Assembly: GCF_019430945.1 (NCBI RefSeq)
Contig: NZ_JAHYCB010000015.1
Span: forward strand, 39,073-103,072
Length of the DNA: 64,000 nucleotides
Direction: 5' to 3'
From: Neorhizobium populisoli
GTDB taxonomy: Bacteria > Pseudomonadota > Alphaproteobacteria > Rhizobiales > Rhizobiaceae
Under the pieces are notes generated by a model. It ran no database searches. It was not told where the DNA came from and was given only the letters and a program-made list of their open reading frames with translations. Position numbers and translations under genes: made by a program. Positions 8,616 through 17,551 of this stretch are shown here, piece by piece. How positions within the stretch are numbered: position 1 is the stretch's first letter; each line of letters opens with the position of its first letter.

Positions 8616-10522
8616 GATTCTTCCTCCGGCGCGCCCTTCGGCCAGAACCAGCCGATCAGCGCAATCGCGATCGGCATAGAACCCCAGACGACGGCCCAGG
8701 CGGAAAACATCGACCAGATCAGCATGATCGATGTGGCGATTGCCGCCCAGAAGGGCCAGACGGATTGCGGCGCCGAGGACTCGCGTGCGTGCGGCAATGC
8801 TTCAACCACACTGGTGACCAAAAGTTCGCGGCGATCGGTCCGCAGGCCAGCCGCTACAGTGAGTTCACCCGGCCGCGACCAGAGCGGGTTTCGGTCCTCG
8901 ACGACGGGAATTGAGCGGAAATTATAGGAGGGTGGCGGCGAGCTTGTCGCCCATTCGAGCGTTGGCGCATTCCATGGATTTTCGCCAGCCTTGGGTCCGT
9001 GCACACAACTGCGTACCGCATCGATGAAGAACACCAGAAAGCCGGCGGCCAACATGACGGAGCTCAGGCTGACGAACAGGTTGAGCCCGCCCCAGGGCAG
9101 TTCGGGCTGATAGGTATAAATCCGCCGCGGCATGCCCTGCAGGCCGAGGATATGCATTGGGAAGAAGGTGAGGTGAAAACCGATGAAGATCAGCCAGAAC
9201 GCCCAGCGCCCCAAAATCTCGCTCATCATCCGACCGGTCATCTTCGGAAACCAGTAGTAGATGGCGGCGAGCAGCGGATAGACAGCGCCGCCGATCAGCA
9301 CGTAGTGGAAATGCGCCACCACGAAATAGGTGTCGTGCACCTGTGTGTCGAAAGGCACCGAGGCGACCATCACGCCGGTCAAGCCGCCAATCACGAAGGT
9401 GATGATGAAGCCGATGATGAACAGCATCGGCACCTTGAAGACCGGCCGCCCCGCCCAGAGCGTCGCAAGCCAGCAAAAGATCTGGATGCCGGCCGGGACG
9501 GCTATCGCCATGCTGGAAGCGGTAAAGAAACTCTCGCCGAGCCGCGGTAATCCGACGACGAACATGTGGTGGACCCAGAGGCCGAAGGACAGGATGCCCG
9601 TCGCGATCAGCGCCATCACGAGCGGCAGATAACCGAAGACCGGCCTCTGAACGAAGGTCGGCAGGATCGTCGAGACCATGCCGACCGCCGGCAGGAAGAT
9701 GATATAGACCTCCGGATGACCAAAGAACCAGAAGACGTGCTGCCAGAGCAACGCATCGCCTCCTTCCGCCGGATTATAGAATTGCGTGCCGACGAGCCGG
9801 TCCATGATCAGTGTCGAACTGGCGAACATGATGGCCGGCATTGCCATGATGACGAGGAACGCCATGACGAGCATTGCCCAGACCAGCAGCGGGATCCGAT
9901 CGAGCGACATGCCCGGCGCGCGTTGCGTGAAGACGGTCACGACGATTTCCACTGCAATCGCCAGCGCTGAAAGCTCGGTGAACGTAATCATCTGAGCCCA
10001 GATATCGGCCCGCTTGCCCGCTCCGTATTCGGGACCGGCGAGCGGCACATAGGCGAACCATCCGACATCGGGCGCGGCATCGAGCAGAAACGCCAGCCAG
10101 AGCAATATCCCGCCGGCGAGAAACACCCAGTAGGAAAACGCATTGAGGCGCGGAAAGGCGATGTTGCGCGTGCCGACCATCAGCGGCACCAGATAGACCG
10201 CCATCGCCTCCATGACAGGCACGGCGAAGAGGAACATCATGTTCGAGCCATGCATGGTGAAGATCTGATTGTATCGATCGGGATTGATGAACCGCGCTTC
10301 CGGCTGCGCCAGCTGCAGCCGCATTGCCAGTGCCAGAAGGCCGCCAAGGATCAGGAAAACGAAGGCCGTGACGATGTAGCGGCGTGCGATGACCTTGTGA
10401 TCGACTGTCGCGATCATGCCCCAAAACCCCGGCTGGGCGCCCCAGGTCTTTTCCAGCTCCCGTTCCAGCCCCGCCCGATCCAGGTCTGTGTCCGCTATAA
10501 CCGATAAACGCTGTTCGACCAT
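8612..10522 (-). CDS. coxA: Cytochrome c oxidase subunit I
   Basis: A 636-residue haem-copper oxidase catalytic subunit with twelve or more membrane helices. Ligand segments include the low-spin haem histidine in FTMHGSNMMFLF, the CuB His-Tyr pair in HPEVYIIFLP, the CuB histidines in WVHHMFVVG, and HDTYFVVAHFHYVL for the haem a3 and low-spin haem ligands. The ATG at 10522 shares its final base with the coxB stop; the extra 107 upstream codons in the open frame are out-of-frame coxB. It reduces O2 to water and pumps protons. The C-terminal extension beyond the usual 12 helices matches caa3-type enzymes. Confidence 0.95.
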   Translation of the reverse strand: MVEQRLSVIADTDLDRAGLERELEKTWGAQPGFWGMIATVDHKVIARRYIVTAFVFLILGGLLALAMRLQLAQPEARFINPDRYNQIFTMHGSNMMFLFAVPVMEAMAVYLVPLMVGTRNIAFPRLNAFSYWVFLAGGILLWLAFLLDAAPDVGWFAYVPLAGPEYGAGKRADIWAQMITFTELSALAIAVEIVVTVFTQRAPGMSLDRIPLLVWAMLVMAFLVIMAMPAIMFASSTLIMDRLVGTQFYNPAEGGDALLWQHVFWFFGHPEVYIIFLPAVGMVSTILPTFVQRPVFGYLPLVMALIATGILSFGLWVHHMFVVGLPRLGESFFTASSMAIAVPAGIQIFCWLATLWAGRPVFKVPMLFIIGFIITFVIGGLTGVMVASVPFDTQVHDTYFVVAHFHYVLIGGAVYPLLAAIYYWFPKMTGRMMSEILGRWAFWLIFIGFHLTFFPMHILGLQGMPRRIYTYQPELPWGGLNLFVSLSSVMLAAGFLVFFIDAVRSCVHGPKAGENPWNAPTLEWATSSPPPSYNFRSIPVVEDRNPLWSRPGELTVAAGLRTDRRELLVTSVVEALPHARESSAPQSVWPFWAAIATSIMLIWSMFSAWAVVWGSMPIAIALIGWFWPKGAPEEES

Positions 10523-11505
10523 TACTTCAGACTTTCCATATAGGCGGAGATCTGTCGGAGCTCTTGGGCGGAAAGTGGCACGAGCGGCATGCTGTTGCCG
10601 GGCTTCAACGTCTGCGGATCGGCGATCCACGCGGCAAGCGAGCCTCGGCTGTTTTCCATGAGGCCCGCGCCGATCGTCATCCGGCTGCCGACATGGGTCA
10701 GGTCCGGACCGGAAATCCCGGTCGCTTGCGTCCCGCGGATCGTATGGCAGGCGCTGCATTGTCTGGCCATGAAAACTGCCTTGCCGGCCAGAGCCTCGGC
10801 TTCGCGCGGTTCGCTGGGCGTTGCACGTTGGGTAGCCTCCCATTGCCGATAGTTCTGCTCGTCTTCGGCTATCACCACGAAGGCCATGTGGCTGTGCTGC
10901 AGCCCGCAGAATTCAGCGCACTGGCCGCGATAAAATCCGGGTTTTTCCGCCCGGAGGGTCAGGACATTCTCACGACCTGGGATGAGATCCTGCTTGCCGG
11001 CAAGGCTCGGCACCCAGAAGGAGTGGATGACGTCGATGCTCTCGAGCAAAACGCGGACATTCTTGCCGACCGGGATATGGATTTCGTTCGCCGTCTGGAA
11101 CGCATGCACGGGCTCCCTGTCCTCGTAGGTGAACTGCCACCACCACTGCTGTGCCCGCACCCTGATCGTGACGTCAACATCCGGCACCGGCCCCAGGCCT
11201 CGTGTCGTGTAGAAGCTGGCAACCGTCAGGCCGGTGATGATGACGACGGTTGCTGCCACCGCCGCAATGACCGCGGTTTGCATCGGTTTGTCGGTACGGC
11301 TGTCCTCGGGTTTCGGCCTGTCACGCCGAAGCAATGCCCAGAAAAGCATAGCCATGACCGCCAGCCAGACGATGGAGCAGACGATGACGATGACAAAAAT
11401 CAGGTTCCTGAGGAGGATCGCCGATTGTCCCTGCGCGTCGAGCGCGGACTGCACGCCGGCGCAGCCGCTTAATATGACCGGCAGGAGGAGAAGGGTCCGT
11501 TTCAC
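10522..11505 (-). CDS. coxB: Cytochrome c oxidase subunit II with fused cytochrome c domain (caa3)
   Basis: 327 residues. It starts with GTG at 11505, giving a lipoprotein signal ending in LSGC. Two membrane helices follow (about 32-55 and 76-95), then a periplasmic cupredoxin domain with the CuA site CAEFCGLQHSHM near residue 210. A C-terminal cytochrome c domain has CSACH near residue 256 and an axial Met in GNSMPLVPLS. The fused haem domain defines the caa3 type. The GTGA start overlaps the upstream cytochrome stop by four bases. Confidence 0.93.
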   Translation of the reverse strand: MKRTLLLLPVILSGCAGVQSALDAQGQSAILLRNLIFVIVIVCSIVWLAVMAMLFWALLRRDRPKPEDSRTDKPMQTAVIAAVAATVVIITGLTVASFYTTRGLGPVPDVDVTIRVRAQQWWWQFTYEDREPVHAFQTANEIHIPVGKNVRVLLESIDVIHSFWVPSLAGKQDLIPGRENVLTLRAEKPGFYRGQCAEFCGLQHSHMAFVVIAEDEQNYRQWEATQRATPSEPREAEALAGKAVFMARQCSACHTIRGTQATGISGPDLTHVGSRMTIGAGLMENSRGSLAAWIADPQTLKPGNSMPLVPLSAQELRQISAYMESLK

Positions 11506-12104
11506 GGCGAAGGTCCCTGGTCGGGGTGAACCGGCACCGGCCCTTCGTCGAAAAGCGATGCGGCCGGCGCCCGGTTCTCGGCCGGACGCGTCTGCCGGTC
11601 GTCGTTCCGCGCCGGCGCGTTGACGCTGGCCGAATAGGCGCCGATTGTCTTGACGTAGCCGGACAGCTGCCAGATCTCGTCGATCGTTATCCTGCTCCCG
11701 AACGCCGGCATGCCATGCGGCCGGCCGTCCCGGATGGAGGCCGCGATCGAAACCATGGACGGACCGTAAAGCCACCAGCCGTCGAGAAACGATGGCCCCT
11801 TCCCGCCCTCGCCTTCGCCATGGCATTCGGCGCAACCGAACCAGGTATAGAGTCGCTTGCCCTGAGAGAGGTCGTAGGCCGTCTTCTCGTAGGGCTTCCC
11901 GAGCGCGAAATAGACGTCAGGCGGAGTGCCGGCAATCCCGTTCGGCATCAGCCTCATCCCCTCCAGCGCTTCCGAAACCGGCGGATCCGTACGATATTGC
12001 CGCGGTTCACGCAGATAGGCGATGAGAGCGGCAGTCAATGCGAACAGGATCAGGAGGATGGCCGGGAGCATGATCGAACTGTTACGCGAAACACTGGCCG
12101 ACAT
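11502..12104 (-). CDS. Membrane-anchored cytochrome c
   Basis: 200 residues with one membrane helix (10-30) and a single haem motif CAECH at residues 91-95. The axial Met is in HGMPAFGSRITIDEIWQLSGYV, and the tail is proline- and alanine-rich. The ATG at 12104 has an excellent AGGAGGAG site and starts only 11 bases after the oxidoreductase stop. Its position between a molybdoenzyme and the oxidase makes it the obvious electron carrier between them (inference). Confidence 0.88.
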   Translation of the reverse strand: MSASVSRNSSIMLPAILLILFALTAALIAYLREPRQYRTDPPVSEALEGMRLMPNGIAGTPPDVYFALGKPYEKTAYDLSQGKRLYTWFGCAECHGEGEGGKGPSFLDGWWLYGPSMVSIAASIRDGRPHGMPAFGSRITIDEIWQLSGYVKTIGAYSASVNAPARNDDRQTRPAENRAPAASLFDEGPVPVHPDQGPSP

Positions 12105-12115
12105 GCTTCTCCTCC

Positions 12116-14518
12116 TCAATTGAAAGGCAGTTCCGTTGAGGGTGAAAAACGCACGGGCAGGAGCTTGTAGGACGGTGTCTTGGCCTTTGGGCTGTGGTGG
12201 CTTAAAGGAAACAGCGGATTGGTTTCCGGATAATAGGCGGCGCAGCATCCTTCCGGAATATCGTAGCCGACGATCCGGAAACCCTTCACGGCTCTGCGCG
12301 TCTGCGTGTCTATCGCGGTAGTCAGGTCGACGACATCGCCGGCGCCAAAGCCGAGCCTGACAATATCTTTGCGGTTCATGAACACGACCTGCCTTGTTCC
12401 GTCCACGCCGCGGAAGCGATCGCTATAGCCATAGATCGTCGTGTTGAACTGGTCGTTCGAGCGCAGGCTTGCGAGATGAAGCACATCGTCGGCAAATGCC
12501 TCTTCCGGAAGGTCGGGAAACAGCCGCCCGGGTGTGAGAAAGTTCGCTTTGCCGCTCTTTGTAACCCATTTCCGCTCCCTCGCCGGAAGCGGCCGTGGAA
12601 TGCCGCCCGGCTGGAACAGGCGTCTGTTGAAATCCTTGAACGTTTCGGGATAGGTCTCCTCGATCGCATTACGGATTAGCGAATAATCGTCCACCCAGCG
12701 GTCCCAAGGCACTCGACCTTCGGTCAACGTCGCCTTGGCGATACCCGCGACAATCGCCGGCTCCGACAGGAGCTCCGGGCTTGCGGGCTTGGTCTTGCCG
12801 CGCGATCCGTGGAAATGCGCGACGGAGCTTTCCATCGACACCGCCTGCGGGCCGCTCGCCTGTTCATCGATCTCGATGCGGCCGAGACAGGGAAGCAGAT
12901 AGGCGATCTCTCCATGGATGACATGGCTGCGATTGAGCTTGGTAGCGATCTGCACCGTAAGCCGCAATTTCCGCCATGCCGCTTCCATGGCCTCCGTCTC
13001 CGGCGCCGCCCGCAGGAAATTGCCGCCGAGGCTAACGAATGCCTTGGTTTCACCCTCTATGATCGACTTGCAGGCGTCGACCGTCGTATGGCCTTCCCAT
13101 CGCGGCGGCTCGAACTGATAAAGTTCCTTCAGCTTGTCGAGCGGTACGAGGCCTGGCTTTTCGGTGATCCCGACCGTTCGCTGCCCCTGAACGTTAGAGT
13201 GGCCGCGCACGGCACAGATATTGGCGCCGGGCTTACCGACATTGCCGCGCAGCAGCGCCAGATTGGCGACCATATGGACATTCTCGACACCCATCAACTG
13301 CTGTGTGAGCCCCATTCCGTAGACCATCAGGACCGCATCAGACGCGGCATAAACCCTGGCCGCCTCCATCATCTCCCGCCGGGTCAGGCCGGAGACGCGT
13401 TCCAGTTCGCACCATTCATACGTCCGCGCAGCCGCGGCGAATTCTTCGAAGCCTGCCGTATGGGTCTGAATGAAATCGTGATCGAGAACGTGTTTATTAT
13501 CTGCTGCCGCGACGGAAGCTGCAAAGGCAAAGGCTGCGGCGTTTGAAGGATCCTCCGGTACGTCATCCGACCCGGAAACCTTGCTGACCCGCGCCACATG
13601 GAGTGCATCGTCCGCCTCGATCAGCGCCTTGGCGATCCCGAACATGGCGGCAATGTCACCGCCGCTTCTAACCTGGTAATAGTTGGAGGAGATCGGCGTT
13701 TCCTTGCCGGTTAGCATCTCGCTCGGTGCTTGGGGGTTGATAAAGCGCTCCAGCCCCGGCTCGCGCAGAAGGTTGATGGTGACCACCTTGACGCCGCGGT
13801 CCACGGCATCCTGCAGGTCGTGCAGCAGGCGCGGCGAGGAAGTCCCGACATTCTGGGCGATGTAGAAGATACAGTCGCAGTTCTGGAAATCGGACAGGAT
13901 CGCGGTGCCGACCGAAGCGCCGATACTCTCCGGTAACCCAACGGAGGAGCTCTCGTGACACATGTTGGACGAATCCGGCAGATTGTTGCTGCCATAGATC
14001 CTGGCCATGAGTTGATACATATAGGATGTTTCAAGCGAAGCGCGGCCGGATGTATAGAACTCCGCCTTCTCCGGCAAAATCGCGCGAAGCTCGCGGCCGA
14101 TCTCCGCGAACGCGTCGTCCCAGGTAACGGGCGCGTATTTGTCGGTCCCAGCATCCCAGCGCATAGGGTGGGTAAGCCGGCCCTGCTCTTCCAGATCGTG
14201 ATCGCGCCAGCTTTCCAGTTCGGTTAGTGTGTGGGCAGCGAAAAAGTCTCTGTCGGCGCGTCTGCTCGTGACCTCCCAAGCCGTCGCCTTTGCGCCGTTT
14301 TCGCAGAACTCCAGCGGATGCGTCTTTGCCGGCTTCGCCCAGGCGCAGCTCACACACATATAGCCTTCCGGCTTGTTCTGCTGCGCCAGAAGTGCTGCAC
14401 CGGACAGCGGCACATGTTCGCGGATCAGCACTTCGCTGACCGATTTCGCCGATCCCCATCCTCCGGCGGGACCGCTGTCGAAACCGATCCTGGGCTTTCT
14501 CTTCGGATTTTTGGTCAT
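12116..14518 (-). CDS. FdhF/YdeP family molybdopterin oxidoreductase
   Basis: 800 residues of the formate-dehydrogenase-alpha-like YdeP family. An N-terminal Cys cluster MCVSC plus LEFCENG (about residues 54-76) could hold a metal site. The bis-MGD binding regions follow, including SSNMCHESSS, VRGHSNVQGQRTVG and RSNDQFNTTIYGYSDRFRG. YdeP-type enzymes lack the beta and gamma subunits of true formate dehydrogenases, and their substrate is unsettled. In E. coli, ydeP is linked to acid resistance. Here the gene leads directly into a cytochrome c and caa3 oxidase operon, suggesting direct transfer of electrons to oxygen. A truncated paralogue is at 28207-30180. Confidence 0.9.
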   Translation of the reverse strand: MTKNPKRKPRIGFDSGPAGGWGSAKSVSEVLIREHVPLSGAALLAQQNKPEGYMCVSCAWAKPAKTHPLEFCENGAKATAWEVTSRRADRDFFAAHTLTELESWRDHDLEEQGRLTHPMRWDAGTDKYAPVTWDDAFAEIGRELRAILPEKAEFYTSGRASLETSYMYQLMARIYGSNNLPDSSNMCHESSSVGLPESIGASVGTAILSDFQNCDCIFYIAQNVGTSSPRLLHDLQDAVDRGVKVVTINLLREPGLERFINPQAPSEMLTGKETPISSNYYQVRSGGDIAAMFGIAKALIEADDALHVARVSKVSGSDDVPEDPSNAAAFAFAASVAAADNKHVLDHDFIQTHTAGFEEFAAAARTYEWCELERVSGLTRREMMEAARVYAASDAVLMVYGMGLTQQLMGVENVHMVANLALLRGNVGKPGANICAVRGHSNVQGQRTVGITEKPGLVPLDKLKELYQFEPPRWEGHTTVDACKSIIEGETKAFVSLGGNFLRAAPETEAMEAAWRKLRLTVQIATKLNRSHVIHGEIAYLLPCLGRIEIDEQASGPQAVSMESSVAHFHGSRGKTKPASPELLSEPAIVAGIAKATLTEGRVPWDRWVDDYSLIRNAIEETYPETFKDFNRRLFQPGGIPRPLPARERKWVTKSGKANFLTPGRLFPDLPEEAFADDVLHLASLRSNDQFNTTIYGYSDRFRGVDGTRQVVFMNRKDIVRLGFGAGDVVDLTTAIDTQTRRAVKGFRIVGYDIPEGCCAAYYPETNPLFPLSHHSPKAKTPSYKLLPVRFSPSTELPFN

Positions 14519-14541
14519 GATACGCCATGTGCTGCAGGAAG

Positions 14542-14568
14542 GGCGCGCAGGCATGCCGGTTGCGCGCC
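14542..14568. repeat. Hairpin between the 86-aa gene and the oxidoreductase gene
   Basis: GGCGCGCA (14542-14549) and TGCGCGCC (14561-14568) form a perfect 8-bp stem around an 11-base loop that itself contains GGCATGCC. There is no T-run on either side, so it may be an attenuating or mRNA-processing element rather than a terminator. Confidence 0.5.
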
Positions 14569-14608
14569 TGCGATCTTCAACTCCTCGCTTCGAGGAGAAG
14601 CGACAGGT

Positions 14609-14869
14609 TCAGCGTTCGACGAATTTGTTGAAGCGGCTCGTTTCGCCGTCCCTGGTCTTGTCCTGATAGAGGAATGCGAGCTTGTTCTTGTCGAAAACAT
14701 CGAAGAATTCGTCCCAGCCGATCTCATCGAACTCTTCTTCCTTTTCACGGAAATCGATACGGAGAACGCCGCCCTCCTTGCCATTGCGGATAATGGCGGG
14801 GCGGCCTTCGCGGGCTTCGGCCCATTTCTGGATCGTCTTGTGATCGGTCGTCGTTTCTGAACTGCTCAT
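14609..14869 (-). CDS. Conserved small protein (86 aa)
   Basis: An 86-residue acidic soluble protein with DHKTIQKWAEAREGRPAI at residues 9-26, a pattern known from widespread short alphaproteobacterial proteins that are often mislabelled as 1,4-alpha-glucan branching enzyme. The function is unknown. Its start overlaps the stop of the upstream 54-aa gene by four bases. It lies 90 bases ahead of the oxidoreductase gene, separated by a hairpin. Confidence 0.7.
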   Translation of the reverse strand: MSSSETTTDHKTIQKWAEAREGRPAIIRNGKEGGVLRIDFREKEEEFDEIGWDEFFDVFDKNKLAFLYQDKTRDGETSRFNKFVER

Positions 14870-15030
14870 CTTCTTTCCTTTCTACTCGCCAGCTTCGAAC
14901 GCGGCGCCGGATCTTTCGGCGTGGCACTTTGTTCCGCTTTTAGCCTCGACTCGCCGTCCTGGCGGCGCAATTCCTTGTCGATCACCCTGCAAGAACCTTC
15001 CGCAGGCTGCTTGCTTTTCGGATCTGCCAT
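14866..15030 (-). CDS. Very small basic protein (54 aa), first gene of the operon
   Basis: Reading from the ATG at 15030 gives 54 residues, hydrophilic and rich in Lys, Arg and Asp with no hydrophobic core, so it is probably disordered. GGAGGTGATT ends directly before the ATG, an almost ideal ribosome site, which decides this start over the longer frame to 15204. It overlaps the next gene by four bases. The function is unknown. Confidence 0.6.
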   Translation of the reverse strand: MADPKSKQPAEGSCRVIDKELRRQDGESRLKAEQSATPKDPAPRSKLASRKERR

Positions 15031-15056
15031 AATCACCTCCGTTGCCGGACCTTCCG

Positions 15057-15081
15057 AACCAAGACCGGCGCTCGGAGTTCC
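15057..15081 (-). promoter_or_regulatory. EcfG/RpoE2-type promoter for the oxidoreductase/oxidase operon
   Basis: On the minus strand GGAAC (GTTCC at 15077-15081 on plus) and GTT (AAC at 15057-15059) are 17 bases apart. The first gene starts 27 bases downstream. It could drive both small genes and, by read-through, the oxidoreductase and oxidase. Confidence 0.55.
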
Positions 15082-15203
15082 GTCATGTCTCTCCGTTCTT
15101 CGAATATTGCCGGGAGGAAAATAGTCTTCCGGTCGCCACGAATAATCCAAGTTCCCCGCTGTCTGCTTCGGAAGCAAACGCAGAAGGAGAAAATGATGTT
15201 TCA

Positions 15204-15865
15204 CGGCAGCTCCTCATGAACACCGCGGCCGAAGAGCTCGGCCATATCGAAATGCTGGCCACCGCTGTCGCCCTGAACCTCGAAGGCGCGCCGCTCAAGC
15301 TTAGGGAGGAGATCGCAGCCGATCCGGTCGGCGGCGCCGTGCTCGGCGGCATCAACCTGAAGAACCTGCTCTCTGCGGGTCAGTCCGCCATGCCAGTCGA
15401 TTCCGACGGCGTGCCGTTCAACATGTCGCATATCTATGCGAGCGGCAATATCGCCGCTGACATGACAGCCAATGTCACGGCCGAATCCGCCGGCCGGGTG
15501 CTGGCCGTGCGGCTCTACAACATGACCAGCGATCCCGGCATGAAGGACATGCTCTCCTTTCTGATCGCCCGCGACACGATGCACCAGAACCAGTGGCTGG
15601 CAGCGCTCGAAGAACTCGGGGGCACGGCCGGCGCTTTCCAATTCCCAACAGCTTCCCGCAGGAAGAGGAAAAGCAGGAATTCTCCTACGCCTTCCTCGGC
15701 TTCCAGGCAGACGGCAGCGATCCGGTTGCCGGGCGTTGGTCTGAAGGCCCTTCCGCCGATGGCAAGGGCGAATTCAAATCAATGCCGATGACCGAGGCTC
15801 TGGGGCAGAAACCGGTGCTTGGCCAGGCAAAGCCTGGCGGAGGCGCGCAGGTCGAGCAGATGTAA
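15204..15865 (+). pseudogene. Manganese catalase remnant (truncated and frameshifted)
   Basis: From RQLLMNTAAEELGHIEMLATAV onward the translation is typical of dimanganese catalases (E-E-x-G-H metal ligands, then GGINLKNLL and DTMHQNQWLAALEELGG). The roughly 70 residues that normally precede this are missing; in intact genes they include the first helix with another metal-ligand Glu. Near 15650 the reading frame shifts, and the conserved tail (FPQEEEKQEFSYAF ... AQVEQM) continues in another frame. A strong hairpin follows. It could not make an active enzyme as it stands. The intact family detoxifies hydrogen peroxide. Confidence 0.85.
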
Positions 15866-15872
15866 ACAGTGA

Positions 15873-15901
15873 CTGCCGCCGCACCCAGTTTGCGGCGGCA
15901 G
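15873..15901 (+). terminator. Hairpin after the Mn-catalase remnant
   Basis: A perfect 10-bp stem CTGCCGCCGC / GCGGCGGCAG with a 9-base loop lies 8 bases after the catalase stop. No T-run follows, so termination strength is uncertain. Confidence 0.5.
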
Positions 15902-15928
15902 CGTCATCTATCGTGTCGGAGGAATGTA

Positions 15929-16087
15929 ATGAGCAGACGGATTGCTTTTCGCTGCGGTCGCGTCATTGTCGTCCTGGCCGTCGTTATCGCCGTTGTCGAT
16001 CAGGCCATGATGAGCGTCAATGGAGACCATCCGACCCCGGCAGTCCGCGATCCTCGCAACCCGGCGGCTCAGGCTCCATCCCAATGA
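15929..16087 (+). CDS. Small single-pass membrane protein (52 aa)
   Basis: 52 residues: a basic N-terminus (MSRRIAFRCGR), one hydrophobic helix (residues 11-29), and a Pro/Asn-rich outer tail. GGAGGAATGTA before the ATG at 15929 supports translation from here rather than from 15869. No family was recognised. Confidence 0.45.
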   Translation: MSRRIAFRCGRVIVVLAVVIAVVDQAMMSVNGDHPTPAVRDPRNPAAQAPSQ

Positions 16088-16214
16088 TGCAAAGATCCTA
16101 AGGCGAGGCCGTTCCCGGCCCTGCGCTGCTCAGCCTGTGTCTTCTCAATCCGGACAAGGATGGCAACCGGGCCTGTCCTATCGCTTAGCCAGTAACCACA
16201 TTTAGCAAATGGGG

Positions 16215-16441
16215 CTAGGACGAGACTCTTTGTGGCCCAGCAACCTTTTCGAAGAAAATATAGTTCTCGAGCGAATAGTGCTGGTCGGTGCCCATGACTG
16301 CGGTGGTCAGATATTCAGGGGAGGATCCGAACACTGTCGAGCCCGGACGATCTCCAACTCCATTTCTTCAGAAGAAACGCCCTGCCTGACGGCCCAATAA
16401 TAGGCGCCCGTTTCAAGTTCGGAAGGGTCGATCTGTTGCAT
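16215..16441 (-). pseudogene. YYWA-motif small protein, frameshifted copy
   Basis: The frame from the ATG at 16441 reads MQQIDPSELETGAYYWAVR and runs out of homology near 16335. The next frame then gives VFGSSPEY followed by TTAVMGTDQHYSLENYIFF up to a stop at 16215. Joined, these parts match the intact 77-aa paralogue at 27291-27524 end to end (GSYYWARR, DIFGSDREYW, VAVMGSDQHHSLREF). A single-base shift near 16335 therefore splits an otherwise complete gene of about 75 codons. The function is unknown. Confidence 0.65.
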
Positions 16442-16564
16442 TACCGGATCTCCCTTGACGTTGGCTGTCTTGGATAGGACGATTCGTCCCTCCAAATGTG
16501 CCGTGCACGCTGGCGTGCAAACGGCGGATGAGGCCACCTGCTCGACAGGTGGCCTCACGACCGC

Positions 16565-17551
16565 CTAATGAGGGCGGGTACTCGACGAGGACTGGTCGTC
16601 GCTGCTCCGAAGGTTGGTTGCCTCTTCAGCAATCCGTTTGCGCGCAACGTCGTGCACGTCGGCCGCAACCGAGGTGGTCTTTTCATAGACTTCGGAGGCC
16701 AGGTTCCCGGCCTTGTCCATGGCCTTCGAAGCCTCGCTGGAAACTCGGCCTCTGACATCGGCGGCGGCCGAACCAAGGGCCTCATCTTCCGTGCGCGTAT
16801 GCGGCAGAGCGGCGCCGATGGCGGCTCCGACGGCAAAGGCGAGTGCGCCGCCGACCAGCGGCTGATCCTTGAATTGCCTCAGGATCGTTTCGTTGAGCTG
16901 CGTCCCGGCGTTCAGCGAGCTCCGGCCGGCGCCTGCAACGGCGTCGCCGATCTTACCGGTCGAATGCGTAATCTGCCGCCAGGTGTGGGAGGCCCAGCCC
17001 GAAGCCTGGTCCAGAAGCTTGCCCGCCTCATCGCGGATGTCATGAATCTGGCGCCCCGAAGCGTCGGCAAAGCCGCGGAAGGTCTGGCCGCTTTCATCCA
17101 TGAAATGGCCCGCCCGCCTGCCGGTCTCGTCCGTCAGCGCTTTGAAGCGTTTTCCCGCGCCGTCGATGAAGTGGCTGTAGCGCTTGTCGCCATCCGCCTG
17201 AACAGGCCCCGCCCGGCGCATGTCGCCGCTGACGACGGCAAGCGGATATTCCACCTCGTCCTCCTGACGATCGGCATAGGAGGAGACGGTTGTCTTCGGC
17301 GCAGCCATCAGCCAGGCAAGGCTGACGCCCATCAGAGCAAGCGGGATCGGGTTGTTCTTGAACGCATTGCCGAGATTAGCGACATACTCGCCACCACCGG
17401 ACGATTTAACATAGGCAAGAGCCTCGTCGACGATCTGTCCGGGTGACATGCGCTGCTGGATCGCGTCGATCTTCTCTTCGATCCGGCGGCGGTCGGCTTC
17501 GATCTCCCGTTCGATTTCGACCGATTTGGTGGTTTCGGATGTGTGAGCCAT
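16565..17551 (-). CDS. DUF3618 domain membrane-associated protein
   Basis: 328 residues. The N-terminal DUF3618 segment (about residues 8-50, IEREIEADRRRIEEKIDAIQ) is a charged helix. A membrane helix follows at about 66-80 (PIPLALMGVSLAWLMA), then a long amphipathic central region with repeated Asp-Glu-Gly-Arg heptads and a second hydrophobic stretch near 240-260. The tail is Ser-rich. It is the last gene of a trio with a holin-like protein and a nutrient-deprivation-type protein; its start overlaps the preceding stop (TGATG). It is probably an envelope-stress structural factor, with no known enzymatic activity. Confidence 0.8.
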   Translation of the reverse strand: MAHTSETTKSVEIEREIEADRRRIEEKIDAIQQRMSPGQIVDEALAYVKSSGGGEYVANLGNAFKNNPIPLALMGVSLAWLMAAPKTTVSSYADRQEDEVEYPLAVVSGDMRRAGPVQADGDKRYSHFIDGAGKRFKALTDETGRRAGHFMDESGQTFRGFADASGRQIHDIRDEAGKLLDQASGWASHTWRQITHSTGKIGDAVAGAGRSSLNAGTQLNETILRQFKDQPLVGGALAFAVGAAIGAALPHTRTEDEALGSAAADVRGRVSSEASKAMDKAGNLASEVYEKTTSVAADVHDVARKRIAEEATNLRSSDDQSSSSTRPH

